A DNA stretch of 64,000 nt, taken from the NCBI GenBank assembly GCA_903926565.1, contig CAIYJU010000011.1:1-64000 (forward strand). Reading direction: 5' to 3'. The DNA is from an uncultured Bacteroidales bacterium. Lineage in GTDB: Bacteria > Bacteroidota > Bacteroidia > Bacteroidales > FEN-979. The notes beneath the pieces are model-generated. The model had not been told where the DNA came from. It saw only the letters and a list, made by a program, of their open reading frames with translations, and did no database searches. The translations under genes were made by a program, and so were the position numbers. Shown here piece after piece: positions 35,801 through 44,074 of the stretch (the first letter of the stretch is position 1; every line of letters begins with the position of its first letter).

Positions 35801-36274
35801 CTGCTTGGCATTGCCATATTCGGCATGTCGATAAGTGTGATCATGACAGGACTCGGTGTTGTAGCCCTGGGAGGTATCGTAGTGCGGAACGGGATCCTGA
35901 TTGTTGAATTCGGTGATGAACTTAAATCACGCGGGGTAAAGACGAAGCAGGCCATTATCCAGGCAGGAAAAACCAGGATTACTCCTGTTGTACTTACTGC
36001 AACCGCCACAATGCTTGGCCTGGTGCCGCTTGCAGTAGGTATGAATATCAACTTTGTAACCTTGTTTACTGAACTGAATCCCCACCTCTATTTTGGAGGA
36101 GACAATGTCGCTTTCTGGGGTCCGTTGTCGTGGACCATCATTTTCGGATTGAGTTTCGCAACATTCCTCACGCTGGTATTCGTGCCGGCGATGGTGCTGA
36201 TTGATGCGCAGATGATTGCCGGGATCAGGCGGAGAAGGTCAAACCGTATTGCAAGGAAACGTGCAAAATTGTAA
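32885..36274 (+). CDS. RND-family multidrug efflux transporter (AcrB-like)
   Basis: A 1129-residue inner-membrane pump, longer than the usual 1030-1060. The N-terminal membrane helix is followed by porter subdomain PGTSPEDMENLVTRPIEKQ. The proton-relay region in helix 4 is GIIVDDAIVVIENTHRL with the paired Asp. In helix 10 GGIVVRNGILIVEF has Arg at the site of the AcrB relay Lys, next to the conserved Asn. A long loop at about residues 490-580 adds extra hydrophobic segments. The C-terminus is a short basic tail (RRRRSNRIARKRAKL). It converges with the TolC gene, leaving 29 bases. Confidence 0.96.
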   Translation: MKEKQHKLKEFFATSWSIDNKVSIYVLTVIITTLGLLSYFSIPKEQFPEIVIPTILVNTVYPGTSPEDMENLVTRPIEKQCKSLADVKKITSNSIQDFSTIVVEFNPGIEVSEAKQRVRDAVDKAKANLPNNLPKDPDIKEFDIAEIPIMNINLAGDYDLQRLKKYAEDAQDKIETLKEITRVDIVGALEREIQIDVDMYKMQAASVSFRDIESAVSAENVTVSAGTITSFGTKYTIRLAGQFKSPDQIKNIMLKSASGAIVYIQDVADVKDSFKEQESFARLDGKNVITLNVIKKSGENLINASDKIKEIMDLMKKNSYPPDLNVHITGDQSRFTKSTLEELNNTIIIGFIMVIVVLMFFMGFNNAFFVALSVPLSMFVAYLIMPSLGFTMNMIVMFGFIFALGIIVDDAIVVIENTHRLHRDQPDIVKAAKNAAGEVFLPILSGTLTTLAPFFPLAFWPGIVGKFMHYMPVTLILTLFASLFVAYIINPVFAVTFMKHEYDEVEHKVNRKRLLITSGLFLLLAIFSYAGGGFAFGNIFIFIMLLNIFYRLVLKSAIISFQTVAWPWVLNMYERTLYFALKGRHPWYILIGVVSLLFFSFWLIGVVKPPVLFFPNNNPTFVNVFIKMPEGTDQNVTDSVTTLVEKRVAGVLGEKNPVVESIITNVGFGAGDNMFDRSVSSNKGKITINFTESKFRNGVSTQAIMDNIRANIKNIPGATISVEKNKMGPPTGKPISIEINGENMEDLIATSIQFKSYLDSLRIPGIEQLKSDFDMNKPEIIIDIDRVRANREGLSLGQIGLELRTAIFGKEISKYKEDEDEYPIQLRYSEKERTNINQIINAKITYRDMNSGQLRQIPISSVASIHYKDTYGGVKRKNLKRVITLSSEVLSGYTANEVVAMINRSLTGYKLPKGVEISLTGEKEDQAETMAFLIKAMMIAIGLIFFILITQFGSLSKSFIILSEVIFSVIGVLLGIAIFGMSISVIMTGLGVVALGGIVVRNGILIVEFGDELKSRGVKTKQAIIQAGKTRITPVVLTATATMLGLVPLAVGMNINFVTLFTELNPHLYFGGDNVAFWGPLSWTIIFGLSFATFLTLVFVPAMVLIDAQMIAGIRRRRSNRIARKRAKL

Positions 36275-36303
36275 TTGAAACCTGTTGATCCCGTTTCGTG
36301 GTA

Positions 36304-37671
36304 TCAATATTTTTCCAGCAGTTTATTAAGTCTTATTTTTTGACTTAACACGGTATATATTGACTGAAAGTATTCACTGTTTGTTACCAGGAACTGGTTG
36401 TAACGCTGATTCAGGTCTGTACTGCCAACCATGCCCTGCTTATATTTCGCCAGGGTTTTTTCATAAATCTTCAGCGCTGTCTGAAATCCTTTGACCTTGT
36501 TCTGATATATCGCATAAGCATTGCTGAAATCGGTCTTTGCAGTTGCAACCTGCAATTCCAGTCCCACTTTCATTTTCTCATCAGTTACTTTGGTCTTCTC
36601 TACATTAAGCCTCGCCTGATCAACAGCATACTTGCGACTGCCACTGCTCCATATTGGAATTTGCATGGAGACACCAAAGATGGCCGTCGGGTACCAACTC
36701 TCCTTGGTATTGAAAAAATTCCATTCATTTCGCTGGGCAGCAGTCGATCCGGATAAAAACCCGCTCAGCGTCGGCTGATAAGACGTTTTTGACAGCTTAT
36801 ACTGCATCAGTGTAAGATAATCTGCCTTTTTCAAAAGCACATAATCAAGATTAGAATTGTAATCAAACTGCTGATTTACCAAGGCATCACGGTTTACCTG
36901 CGCAAGAAAAAAATCGAGATTGTCTGTCAGAACCAACTCCTGGTTATCTTTCAACCCAATTATAAATTTGAGGGTGGCATACCCGACGTTTCTCAGGTTC
37001 CTGGTATAGGTGATGGTCGCTTCAAGATTTGACTTGTTCAGGTCGGCCTGGTCAACATCAATGTCTTCGATCAATCCTGCCTGGTAGCTCTTCTGTGCCT
37101 CTTCAACCAACTTGCTTACCACCGCATAAGTAGAATCAAGAATTTTAATTCCTTCGTCAACCACGAGGAGGCGGATGTATGCATCAGCAACCTGGTCGCG
37201 AACTTCTACCTTGTCCCTGACATTTTTCTGTTTGGAAGTTTCCAGGAAAGCCTTGGCCGTTTGTAAACCAACGAGGTACTGACCGCTGTATATTAGTTGC
37301 GTGATCGTAGCTTTGAGACTCGCATTAAACGGTGTGCCAAACTGTACAGGGATATAAGTACCCGCCGGTTTATTCTGGATCTCTCCAGGCAGCATGGTGG
37401 TTGGGATCACCAGGTAATTTGTATAATCAATATTCCCACTGACCTGCGGCAATCCGATTGCGGTATTTTGCTTCACCATCCTCCTGGCTATCTCCACATC
37501 AGTCGAGGAGTTTTTCAGATCATAATTATTCTCAGAGGCATAAGTCTGGGCTTGCTCAAGAGAAAATTTCACAACTTCTTTAACCTGCCCCGCAGGAGCA
37601 TTTTGCGCAAATAATTCAATACGCGCACTGAGCTGTAAGAGGATAAATAACAGGAATATCCGGTAGTTCAT
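36304..37671 (-). CDS. TolC-family outer membrane efflux protein
   Basis: A 455-residue exported protein: signal peptide ending ELFAQ, then long alpha-helical arms in two repeats (FSLEQAQTYASENNYDLKNSSTDVEIARRM and IYEKTLAKYKQGMVGSTDLNQRYNQFL) typical of TolC outer-membrane factors. Its gene is on the opposite strand to the adaptor and pump, converging with them, and is preceded by its own TetR gene 5 bases upstream. The three proteins likely form one tripartite pump under two regulators. Confidence 0.94.
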   Translation of the reverse strand: MNYRIFLLFILLQLSARIELFAQNAPAGQVKEVVKFSLEQAQTYASENNYDLKNSSTDVEIARRMVKQNTAIGLPQVSGNIDYTNYLVIPTTMLPGEIQNKPAGTYIPVQFGTPFNASLKATITQLIYSGQYLVGLQTAKAFLETSKQKNVRDKVEVRDQVADAYIRLLVVDEGIKILDSTYAVVSKLVEEAQKSYQAGLIEDIDVDQADLNKSNLEATITYTRNLRNVGYATLKFIIGLKDNQELVLTDNLDFFLAQVNRDALVNQQFDYNSNLDYVLLKKADYLTLMQYKLSKTSYQPTLSGFLSGSTAAQRNEWNFFNTKESWYPTAIFGVSMQIPIWSSGSRKYAVDQARLNVEKTKVTDEKMKVGLELQVATAKTDFSNAYAIYQNKVKGFQTALKIYEKTLAKYKQGMVGSTDLNQRYNQFLVTNSEYFQSIYTVLSQKIRLNKLLEKY

Positions 37672-37676
37672 TTGAA

Positions 37677-38303
37677 TTAATTAAATTTTTTAAAGTTCAC
37701 TTTTCTTTTTTGCTTTTCATAATAGTCAATCCCGTTCTTATTGGCAATGCCGCGGATAAAATTGTCGAACATGACATCGAATAAGGTTTGAAACGAGAAT
37801 TTATCTGCCGGGAAAAATTCCGGATTATGAAGGTCAATCAATCTCCTGATATATAACCTTGCCACCAATTCAATGCTGAGATCATCACGATACATTCCCT
37901 GACTGATTCCCTTCTGGAGATTTATCTGTATCTTATTGTATATAAATTCGATACGATCATCAATGTGTTTATGATAAATATCAGGATAATATTTTTTCAA
38001 ATCAAAAGTCATCGACGGACTTACATCACGAAACCGATCACCAAGGTCACGGCTTACAATAAGCAGGATATCTATGGCATTGACACCTTCAAAATTATGA
38101 TGATCAAAAATGATTTCAAAATTCTGGCGCTCGAGTTCCAGCAACTTTGAAACCAATTCAGTTTTGCTGACAATGTGCTGATAAAGCCGCTTTTTCGACA
38201 TTCCGAGATCCCTGCAGATATCATCAACAGAAACACTTCTGACACCATATTTATAAAAGAGTTCTCTGACTCTTTCCAGAATGTCAACCAATGCTTTATC
38301 CAT
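37677..38303 (-). CDS. TetR/AcrR-family transcriptional regulator
   Basis: A 208-residue regulator with the N-terminal DNA-binding domain RELFYKYGVRSVSVDDICRDLGMSKKRLYQHIVSKTELVSKLLE. It shares its overall design, including DLKKYYPDIYHKHIDDRIE, with the regulator at 31.0 kb (DIRKYYPGLFLKIREVRRE), so they are paralogues. It is 5 bases upstream of the TolC gene and co-transcribed with it. Confidence 0.93.
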   Translation of the reverse strand: MDKALVDILERVRELFYKYGVRSVSVDDICRDLGMSKKRLYQHIVSKTELVSKLLELERQNFEIIFDHHNFEGVNAIDILLIVSRDLGDRFRDVSPSMTFDLKKYYPDIYHKHIDDRIEFIYNKIQINLQKGISQGMYRDDLSIELVARLYIRRLIDLHNPEFFPADKFSFQTLFDVMFDNFIRGIANKNGIDYYEKQKRKVNFKKFN

Positions 38304-38371
38304 TTGCTCTTCTTAATTAATCATTTCCTGCCATCATCCCCACCATTCATGAGAAATTTTTGCCGGGGAGA

Positions 38372-38379
38372 CAAAGGTA
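38372..38379 (-). promoter_or_regulatory. Bacteroidota -7 box for the tetR-tolC operon
   Basis: The minus strand reads TACCTTTG, 68 bases before the ATG at 38303. Confidence 0.45.
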
Positions 38380-38435
38380 GGAATATTCCGAAAACAAGAA
38401 ACAAAACAGAGGTAAAAAGTTTCTGGATATCCTGA

Positions 38436-39995
38436 TCAGTTAACGACCATCTTCCGCTTCAGCGCGACCTCATTGCTGGTAAGCGAAAAATAGTAAACCC
38501 CGGGAGAAAGTCCATATTCACGCGGATTGAACTCTTCAATATGCTTTCCAAATGACATCAAAACATCTTTAACAATGGTTGCCACTTCATGTCCGTAAAT
38601 ATCATACACCTGCAGGCTGATATATGCGGGAGCAGGAAGTTTGAATGAAAAACAGGTGATGCCGCTTGCCGGGTTCGGATAGTTCTGTTCCAGGGAGAAT
38701 GGCACTAACTGTTCCTTCTCCGGGCTGATTCCGGTGAAAATGCTGTCTACCAGTGCCGTCATTACACTCAGTGCAGCATTATCCAGACGGGTCCAAATCG
38801 GGCGGACAACGTTGTTGTATGCGGCAATGTTTGTGTAGTCGCCAAAAAACACCCCGGAATTGGGATTGAATGGAGTTTCACTTACTTTAAAGTTGATGAA
38901 ATTTTCCCCGCCATCTTTCGAAACAGCCATGTAAACATCAGTAAGATTATCCTGGTAATTACGCCTGTCATAAAAAACAGCGTATATGTACCCTGTTTTC
39001 TGATCAATGGTCATCCATGTGAAAAACTGCTGATGTCCGGCAGGGTCGTCATTGACCCTCTTCGGAGAAGACCATGTCGAGCCTCCATCAGTTGATTTAA
39101 CCATCCAGATGTCTGTGTCATTCTCTCCATTCCGCTGATCCGACCAGTTGATGTAAATAGTTCCGCGGTGAGGTCCATTGCTTAAATCACAAAGGGTAAC
39201 CGGCAGCCCATTGGCGCGGTAAATTCCGGGAACACCGAAATCCCAGCCTCCGGGGATGTCTGTGATAGTCAGATTGTCCATGGGCCAGGAATTGCCTCCG
39301 TCTGTGGATTTTGTGAACACCAGTCCCAACGGGCCCGCCCAGGAAACATAGATCTCCCCGTTTGGTCCCACAGCCGGAACTGCCCCCTCAACCGTATTGT
39401 CCATGTCGAGACAATCCCCTGCCCTTTGGTTAATCCGTTTGGTATTGCTCCAGGTCATCCCGCCATCCGGCGAACTGCTGAACAGGATATTAGAACTGTC
39501 TTGCGGAGCTGAACTGTTATATGTATCAAACTGTGTCCAGCAGGCGTATATAGCGTTGTTAATGGGATCAACAACCGCCCACTCCTTGTCCTGGTTTTTT
39601 GCTCCGTTCAACCCCATAAAAGAACCATTATTCCAAGTTTGTCCTCCATCGACCGACTTTTGGCATACAATCCTGTCGAGCCATTGCGGCCACGACGGAA
39701 CAGAAAGATGAAAAAACAAGAAATTACCTGCGGTATCGGCAATCACGACAGGGTCTCCCCAAACTCCAAAGCTGGAGGTAAGCACTCCTGAATTCCAGGT
39801 TAACCCTCCATTCGAAGAATAATGGTAATTATCGGTATTTGACCCGGCAACCATCTGGTTTGGATCTTTTGGATTGATACAAATAGAAGGCTCGTTCGGT
39901 TCATTGTCAACGGTGACGAGGATATTCGGGTACTGGGCATTCAGCCCTGATGAAATTATGACCAGGAGCAGGATACAGAGGAGTTTTATTCTCAT
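38436..39995 (-). CDS. Secreted Asp-box (BNR/sialidase-like) protein with T9SS sorting domain
   Basis: A 519-residue exported protein. After the signal peptide there are six Asp-box motifs (SSNGGLTW, SVDGGQTW, SPDGGMTW, STDGGNSW, STDGGSTW, SKDGGENF) spread over the first 380 residues, fitting a beta-propeller. The catalytic residues of true sialidases (the Arg triad, FRIP) are not evident, so it is probably a binding or structural propeller. The last 80 residues are a type-A T9SS sorting domain (FSLEQNYPNPASGITCF; YDIYGHEVATIV; GLSPGVYYFSLTS; KRKMVVN). It is divergent from the M14 peptidase gene. Confidence 0.9.
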   Translation of the reverse strand: MRIKLLCILLLVIISSGLNAQYPNILVTVDNEPNEPSICINPKDPNQMVAGSNTDNYHYSSNGGLTWNSGVLTSSFGVWGDPVVIADTAGNFLFFHLSVPSWPQWLDRIVCQKSVDGGQTWNNGSFMGLNGAKNQDKEWAVVDPINNAIYACWTQFDTYNSSAPQDSSNILFSSSPDGGMTWSNTKRINQRAGDCLDMDNTVEGAVPAVGPNGEIYVSWAGPLGLVFTKSTDGGNSWPMDNLTITDIPGGWDFGVPGIYRANGLPVTLCDLSNGPHRGTIYINWSDQRNGENDTDIWMVKSTDGGSTWSSPKRVNDDPAGHQQFFTWMTIDQKTGYIYAVFYDRRNYQDNLTDVYMAVSKDGGENFINFKVSETPFNPNSGVFFGDYTNIAAYNNVVRPIWTRLDNAALSVMTALVDSIFTGISPEKEQLVPFSLEQNYPNPASGITCFSFKLPAPAYISLQVYDIYGHEVATIVKDVLMSFGKHIEEFNPREYGLSPGVYYFSLTSNEVALKRKMVVN

Positions 39996-40017
39996 TATGC
40001 CGGAAATTATTGTAAAA

Positions 40018-40025
40018 CAAAAATA
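40018..40025 (-). promoter_or_regulatory. Bacteroidota -7 box for the Asp-box protein
   Basis: The minus strand reads TATTTTTG, 22 bases before the ATG at 39995. Confidence 0.45.
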
Positions 40026-40069
40026 GACAATAATGAGCCCTGAACAGCCTGAAGAACCAATTTTTTATG

Positions 40070-40077
40070 TATGTTTG
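40070..40077 (+). promoter_or_regulatory. Bacteroidota -7 box for the M14 peptidase
   Basis: TATGTTTG, 21 bases before the ATG at 40099. It lies inside the ORF track's upstream extension, which argues for the start at 40099. Confidence 0.5.
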
Positions 40078-40098
40078 ACCGCTAAGTCAAATTTTATT

Positions 40099-41883
40099 AT
40101 GAAAAGATTTTACATGTTCATCCCTGCAATGCTGTGCATCCAGTTCGCAATGGCGCAAACCACAGATTGGCAAACTTATTATGAAAAATCCGGGAAGATT
40201 GAAACACCAGGGTACCAGGAAACAATTGACTATTGCAATCAGCTTGCGTCAGGATCAAAGATGATCACCTTTACCTCTTTTGGCAAAAGTGCTCAGGGCA
40301 GGGAACTTCCTTTGCTGATCCTTGACAGGGAGGGCCTGAGTAATCCGCAGGCTATTCACGCTTCCGGCCGGACAATTGTACTCATTCAGGCATGCATCCA
40401 TGCCGGCGAGTGCGAGGGAAAAGATGCCGGATTGATGCTTTTCAGGGATTTGGCTGTTAAAAATATCAATTCCAAAATATTGAAAAACGTGTCCATCCTC
40501 TTTATACCTATTTTTAACACGGATGGTCATGAACGATTCGGTCCGTTCAACCGCATCAACCAGAATGGACCAAAAGAGATGGGTTGGCGAACCACTGCCA
40601 ATAATCTCAACCTCAACCGTGATTACCTGAAGGCCGACTCCCCTGAAATGCAGGCCTGGTTAAGGATGTTCGACAAATGGATGCCCGGTTTCTTTATAGA
40701 TTCGCATACCACCGACGGGGCAGATTACCAGTACGTCCTTACTTATCTGATGGAAATTTATGGCGACATGGATGCGGGTTTGACTGGCTGGACAAAGAAC
40801 ACCTTTGTTCAGCAACTGGAGACACATCTGAATGCTGGCGGATACCCGGTATTCCCCTATGTTGGATTCCGCAACTGGCATGATCCGCGCAGCGGTCTTA
40901 TTACGGAAGTTGCGCCACCCATGCTTTCCCAGGGTTATACCGCCCTCAGGAACAGGCCGGGTCTTCTGATCGAAACACACATGCTCAAACCATATCCTCT
41001 GCGGGTAAATGCTACGTATGAATGCATGCTAGCCACACTTGAGATCCTTAGCAACGAGTCGAAAAACCTGAACTCACTGATATTTAAAGCAGATCAGTTT
41101 GTCTGCAGTGATTCCTTTTTAAACACTCCCTTCCCTCTCCGGTTTGAAACCAGTTTGAAAGACAGTGCCATGGTCAGCTTCCTCGGGGTGGAATACAATA
41201 ATGTCAAAAGTGATCTGAGCGGAGGCGACTGGTTTCAGTACAGCAAAATTCCGGCAACACTGAACATCCCCTATTTTTCCACTGCCAACCCGTCTGTGTC
41301 TGTTAAGCTGCCTTACGCTTATATCATTCCGGCAGAGTGGACCACCGTGATTGACCGATTAAAAACACATGGAATCAAGGTTTCAGAACTTCCCAGGACC
41401 ACCAAAATAAAGGTCAAAACCTGCCGTTTCAAAAATCCAAAATGGCAGCAGAATCCTTATGAAGGACGTCATCCAATGACAAATATCGAATTCGACGATA
41501 TTGAAGAGACCCGCTCCTACTCTGCCGGCTCTGTCGTGGTTGAAGTAATGCAGCAGGCCGGGCGCATCATTCCTCACATTTTGGAGCCAAACGGCAACGG
41601 ATCTTTTGTGTATTGGGGATTCTTCGATGCCACCTTTGAGCAGAAAGAGTATGGAGAGTCTTATGTAATTGAGACAATGGCCAGAGATATGCTGGCCCGG
41701 GATCCGGCATTAAAACAGGAATTTGAGTTGAAGAAAGCCGGGGATACTGCTTTTGCAAAAAACCCTCAACTGATCCTTAACTGGTTTTACAACAAATCAC
41801 CCTATTTTGACAACCGAAAAGGAATCTATCCGATAGGCAAAATATTCGATCTGAAAGTACTTGAATCGATCAGATCAGAATGA
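40099..41883 (+). CDS. Secreted M14-family zinc carboxypeptidase
   Basis: A 594-residue exported enzyme. The signal peptide ends FAMAQ; the start at 40099 is chosen for this reason and because of the promoter box. The zinc site is CIHAGECEGKD (HxxE at residues 101 and 104) and the later FFIDSHTTDGADY His; GLLIETHMLKPYPLR holds the catalytic Glu region. The C-terminal half is a further beta-rich region. There is no T9SS sorting domain or lipobox, so it is probably periplasmic or released. The stop overlaps the convergent desulfurase-SelD gene by 14 bases. Confidence 0.93.
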   Translation: MKRFYMFIPAMLCIQFAMAQTTDWQTYYEKSGKIETPGYQETIDYCNQLASGSKMITFTSFGKSAQGRELPLLILDREGLSNPQAIHASGRTIVLIQACIHAGECEGKDAGLMLFRDLAVKNINSKILKNVSILFIPIFNTDGHERFGPFNRINQNGPKEMGWRTTANNLNLNRDYLKADSPEMQAWLRMFDKWMPGFFIDSHTTDGADYQYVLTYLMEIYGDMDAGLTGWTKNTFVQQLETHLNAGGYPVFPYVGFRNWHDPRSGLITEVAPPMLSQGYTALRNRPGLLIETHMLKPYPLRVNATYECMLATLEILSNESKNLNSLIFKADQFVCSDSFLNTPFPLRFETSLKDSAMVSFLGVEYNNVKSDLSGGDWFQYSKIPATLNIPYFSTANPSVSVKLPYAYIIPAEWTTVIDRLKTHGIKVSELPRTTKIKVKTCRFKNPKWQQNPYEGRHPMTNIEFDDIEETRSYSAGSVVVEVMQQAGRIIPHILEPNGNGSFVYWGFFDATFEQKEYGESYVIETMARDMLARDPALKQEFELKKAGDTAFAKNPQLILNWFYNKSPYFDNRKGIYPIGKIFDLKVLESIRSE

Positions 41884-44074
41884 GTGGTTCTCCATTTTCG
41901 ATTCTGCCAATAATGGCTGCAACCGTATTGCCGGCATCATGAAGACGGTTTACAAATTCCGATGCCTGTTCCGCTGGCATTGAAACAAGCAATCCACCTG
42001 ATGTTTGGGCATCTGCAAGGATGAATTTCAACAGCTCCGGCGTGTTTTCACTCCATTTAACAAATTTCCCGGCATACTCCAGGTTGTTTCGGGTCCCTCC
42101 GGGAATAGCCCCTGCCGCCGCATACTCCCAGGCAGCGTCAAAGACAGGGATCTGATCCGACAATAAAACAGCCTGCACCCCGGCCCCGCAAACCATCTCC
42201 TTTAAATGCCCCAGCAATCCAAACCCGGTGACATCGGTACATGCGTTCACTGAAAATTCAACCATGATTTCTGCTGCTGTCTTGTTCAGCTCAGCCATTA
42301 CATGCATTACCAGGTCAATGGATACAGAATCAGCCAGACCCCGCTTGATGGCAGTGGTTATGATGCCGGTGCCAAGAGGTTTGGTCAGGATCAGCACATC
42401 GCCCGGTTTGGCCGTGGAATTCCTCAGAATTTTTCCCGGATGAACCACACCTGTCACGACCAGGCCGAATTTTGGTTCACTGTCTTCAATACTATGCCCC
42501 CCGATAACCTGAATACCCGCCTCTGCAACTTTATCATTCGCCCCCTTCAGAATTTGCTGCAACACTTCGATGGGTAATTTCCTGTCGGGAAAGCCTACAA
42601 TGCTGAGCGCAAAAAGCGGTTTCCCTCCCATGGCATATACGTCACTTAAGGCATTTGCTGCTGAGATTGCTCCATACATGTAAGGATCATCCACAACGGG
42701 AGGTATAAAATCCACGGTTTGAACGATTGCGGTATGCTCATCGATCATATAAACTGCTGCATCATCTGCAGTTTCATGGCCGACAAGAATTGCAGGATTA
42801 TTTTTGCCCGGAATCTCCTTTAAGATCTTTTCCAGCAGCTGGGGCCTGATCTTACATGCACATCCGAGGGCATGGGTATATTCTGTCAGGCGGAAATCCG
42901 ATTTTGCATTTTGCTGTCTGCTGTCTGAATTTTGAATTCCCCCTTTCAGCCTCCGATACGCTTCAACAATAATGGGTATTGTACGTTCGATTTCCTCCGT
43001 TGTGGTCATCCTTCCAACTGAAAAACGGACGGTTCCGATGGCAAAATCCCTGGGAACATGCATCGCGGAAAGCACACCCGACAGTTCGGCCTGATCTGCA
43101 TGACATGCAGCGCCAGCAGATGCAGCCACACCTTTTATCTCATCCAGCAATGCGGAGGCTTCAACTCCGGGAAATCCCAGGCTCAGGGTATTTGGCAATC
43201 TCAGGCTGGTGTGTCCATTCAGGCGAACTTCAGGTATCTCAAGGCGGATGCCTTCATGCAACCGATCACGCAGGTCACCCATGGCATTGAAAGAAGCTGC
43301 GTTTAACAGTTGCTGTGCCACCTCTGCTGCTTTTCCCAATCCGACGATTTCAAGGACGTTTTCAGTTCCGGCGCGAAGGTTTGATTCATGGTCTGCGCCA
43401 TGCATCAACTTCTCCAGTTTCACTCCTCTTCGGATATATAGGGCACCGACTCCTTTCGGAGCATACAATTTATGGCCGGCAACAGAAAGCAGATCAACAT
43501 GAAGCTGCTCCACATCAACAGGGATTTTCCCAACCGACTGTGCCGCATCCGAATGAAAAAGAATCCCATGGGCCCTGGCAATTTTGCCAATTGCCTCAAC
43601 AGGCTGAACCGAACCAGTTTCATTGTTTGCGTGCATGACCGTGATCAAAATTGTTCCCGGGGTTATTGCAGAGCGGATATCTTCCGGATCAACAACTCCT
43701 GATTCATCTACAGGTATTAGTGTAATTTCAAAGCCGTTTTTTTCCAGGTACGTACAAACTTCTCCAACGGCAGGGTGTTCAATGCAGGAGGTAATGATAT
43801 GGTTTCCTTTTGACTTGTTGGCCAGCGCTACCCCTTTGATAGCGAAATTATTTGATTCCGTCCCCCCGCTCGTAAAAACGATTTCGTCAGACCTGGCATT
43901 CAGCAGGGAAGCAACCTGCCTGCGGGCGTTTTCAACAGCAATTTTTGATTGTACTCCATAGCTGTGAATGCTGGACGGATTCCCGTAATGCTGCTCAAGA
44001 AACGGGCGAATAGCTTCAACTACACGTGGATCAACCGGTGTTGTGGCATTATAATCAAGGTATATCGTTTCCAT
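41870..44074 (-). CDS. selD: Cysteine desulfurase-selenide water dikinase fusion
   Basis: A 734-residue two-domain enzyme when started at 44074 (METIYLDYNATTPVD). Residues 1 to about 380 are a NifS/IscS-type desulfurase: PLP-Lys in SVAGHKLYAPKG, catalytic Cys in ASAGAACHAD. Residues from about 395 to the end are SelD, with its nucleophile loop in THALGCACKIRP, GHETADDAAVYMI, and KPLGTGIITTAIKRG. The fusion can release selenium from selenocysteine and make selenophosphate. The domains are joined by a Gln/Ser-rich linker (NSDSRQQNAKSD) encoded by simple DNA repeats. The start overlaps the end of the selenouridine synthase by 20 bases, so both are co-expressed. Confidence 0.95.
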   Translation of the reverse strand: METIYLDYNATTPVDPRVVEAIRPFLEQHYGNPSSIHSYGVQSKIAVENARRQVASLLNARSDEIVFTSGGTESNNFAIKGVALANKSKGNHIITSCIEHPAVGEVCTYLEKNGFEITLIPVDESGVVDPEDIRSAITPGTILITVMHANNETGSVQPVEAIGKIARAHGILFHSDAAQSVGKIPVDVEQLHVDLLSVAGHKLYAPKGVGALYIRRGVKLEKLMHGADHESNLRAGTENVLEIVGLGKAAEVAQQLLNAASFNAMGDLRDRLHEGIRLEIPEVRLNGHTSLRLPNTLSLGFPGVEASALLDEIKGVAASAGAACHADQAELSGVLSAMHVPRDFAIGTVRFSVGRMTTTEEIERTIPIIVEAYRRLKGGIQNSDSRQQNAKSDFRLTEYTHALGCACKIRPQLLEKILKEIPGKNNPAILVGHETADDAAVYMIDEHTAIVQTVDFIPPVVDDPYMYGAISAANALSDVYAMGGKPLFALSIVGFPDRKLPIEVLQQILKGANDKVAEAGIQVIGGHSIEDSEPKFGLVVTGVVHPGKILRNSTAKPGDVLILTKPLGTGIITTAIKRGLADSVSIDLVMHVMAELNKTAAEIMVEFSVNACTDVTGFGLLGHLKEMVCGAGVQAVLLSDQIPVFDAAWEYAAAGAIPGGTRNNLEYAGKFVKWSENTPELLKFILADAQTSGGLLVSMPAEQASEFVNRLHDAGNTVAAIIGRIENGEPLILI
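42901..42938. repeat. Simple repeats encoding the desulfurase-SelD linker
   Basis: Overlapping direct repeats lie here: attttgcattttgc, a tandem pair of ctgtctg (42914-42920 and 42921-42927), and gaattttgaatt. They encode the interdomain linker and resemble low-complexity intergenic DNA. Confidence 0.7.

Noticed and set aside
36275-36303. Hairpin between the RND pump and TolC genes (gaaac...gtttc)
   Set aside because: Only 5 base pairs with a loop of about 10 bases and no T-run; too weak to call a terminator.
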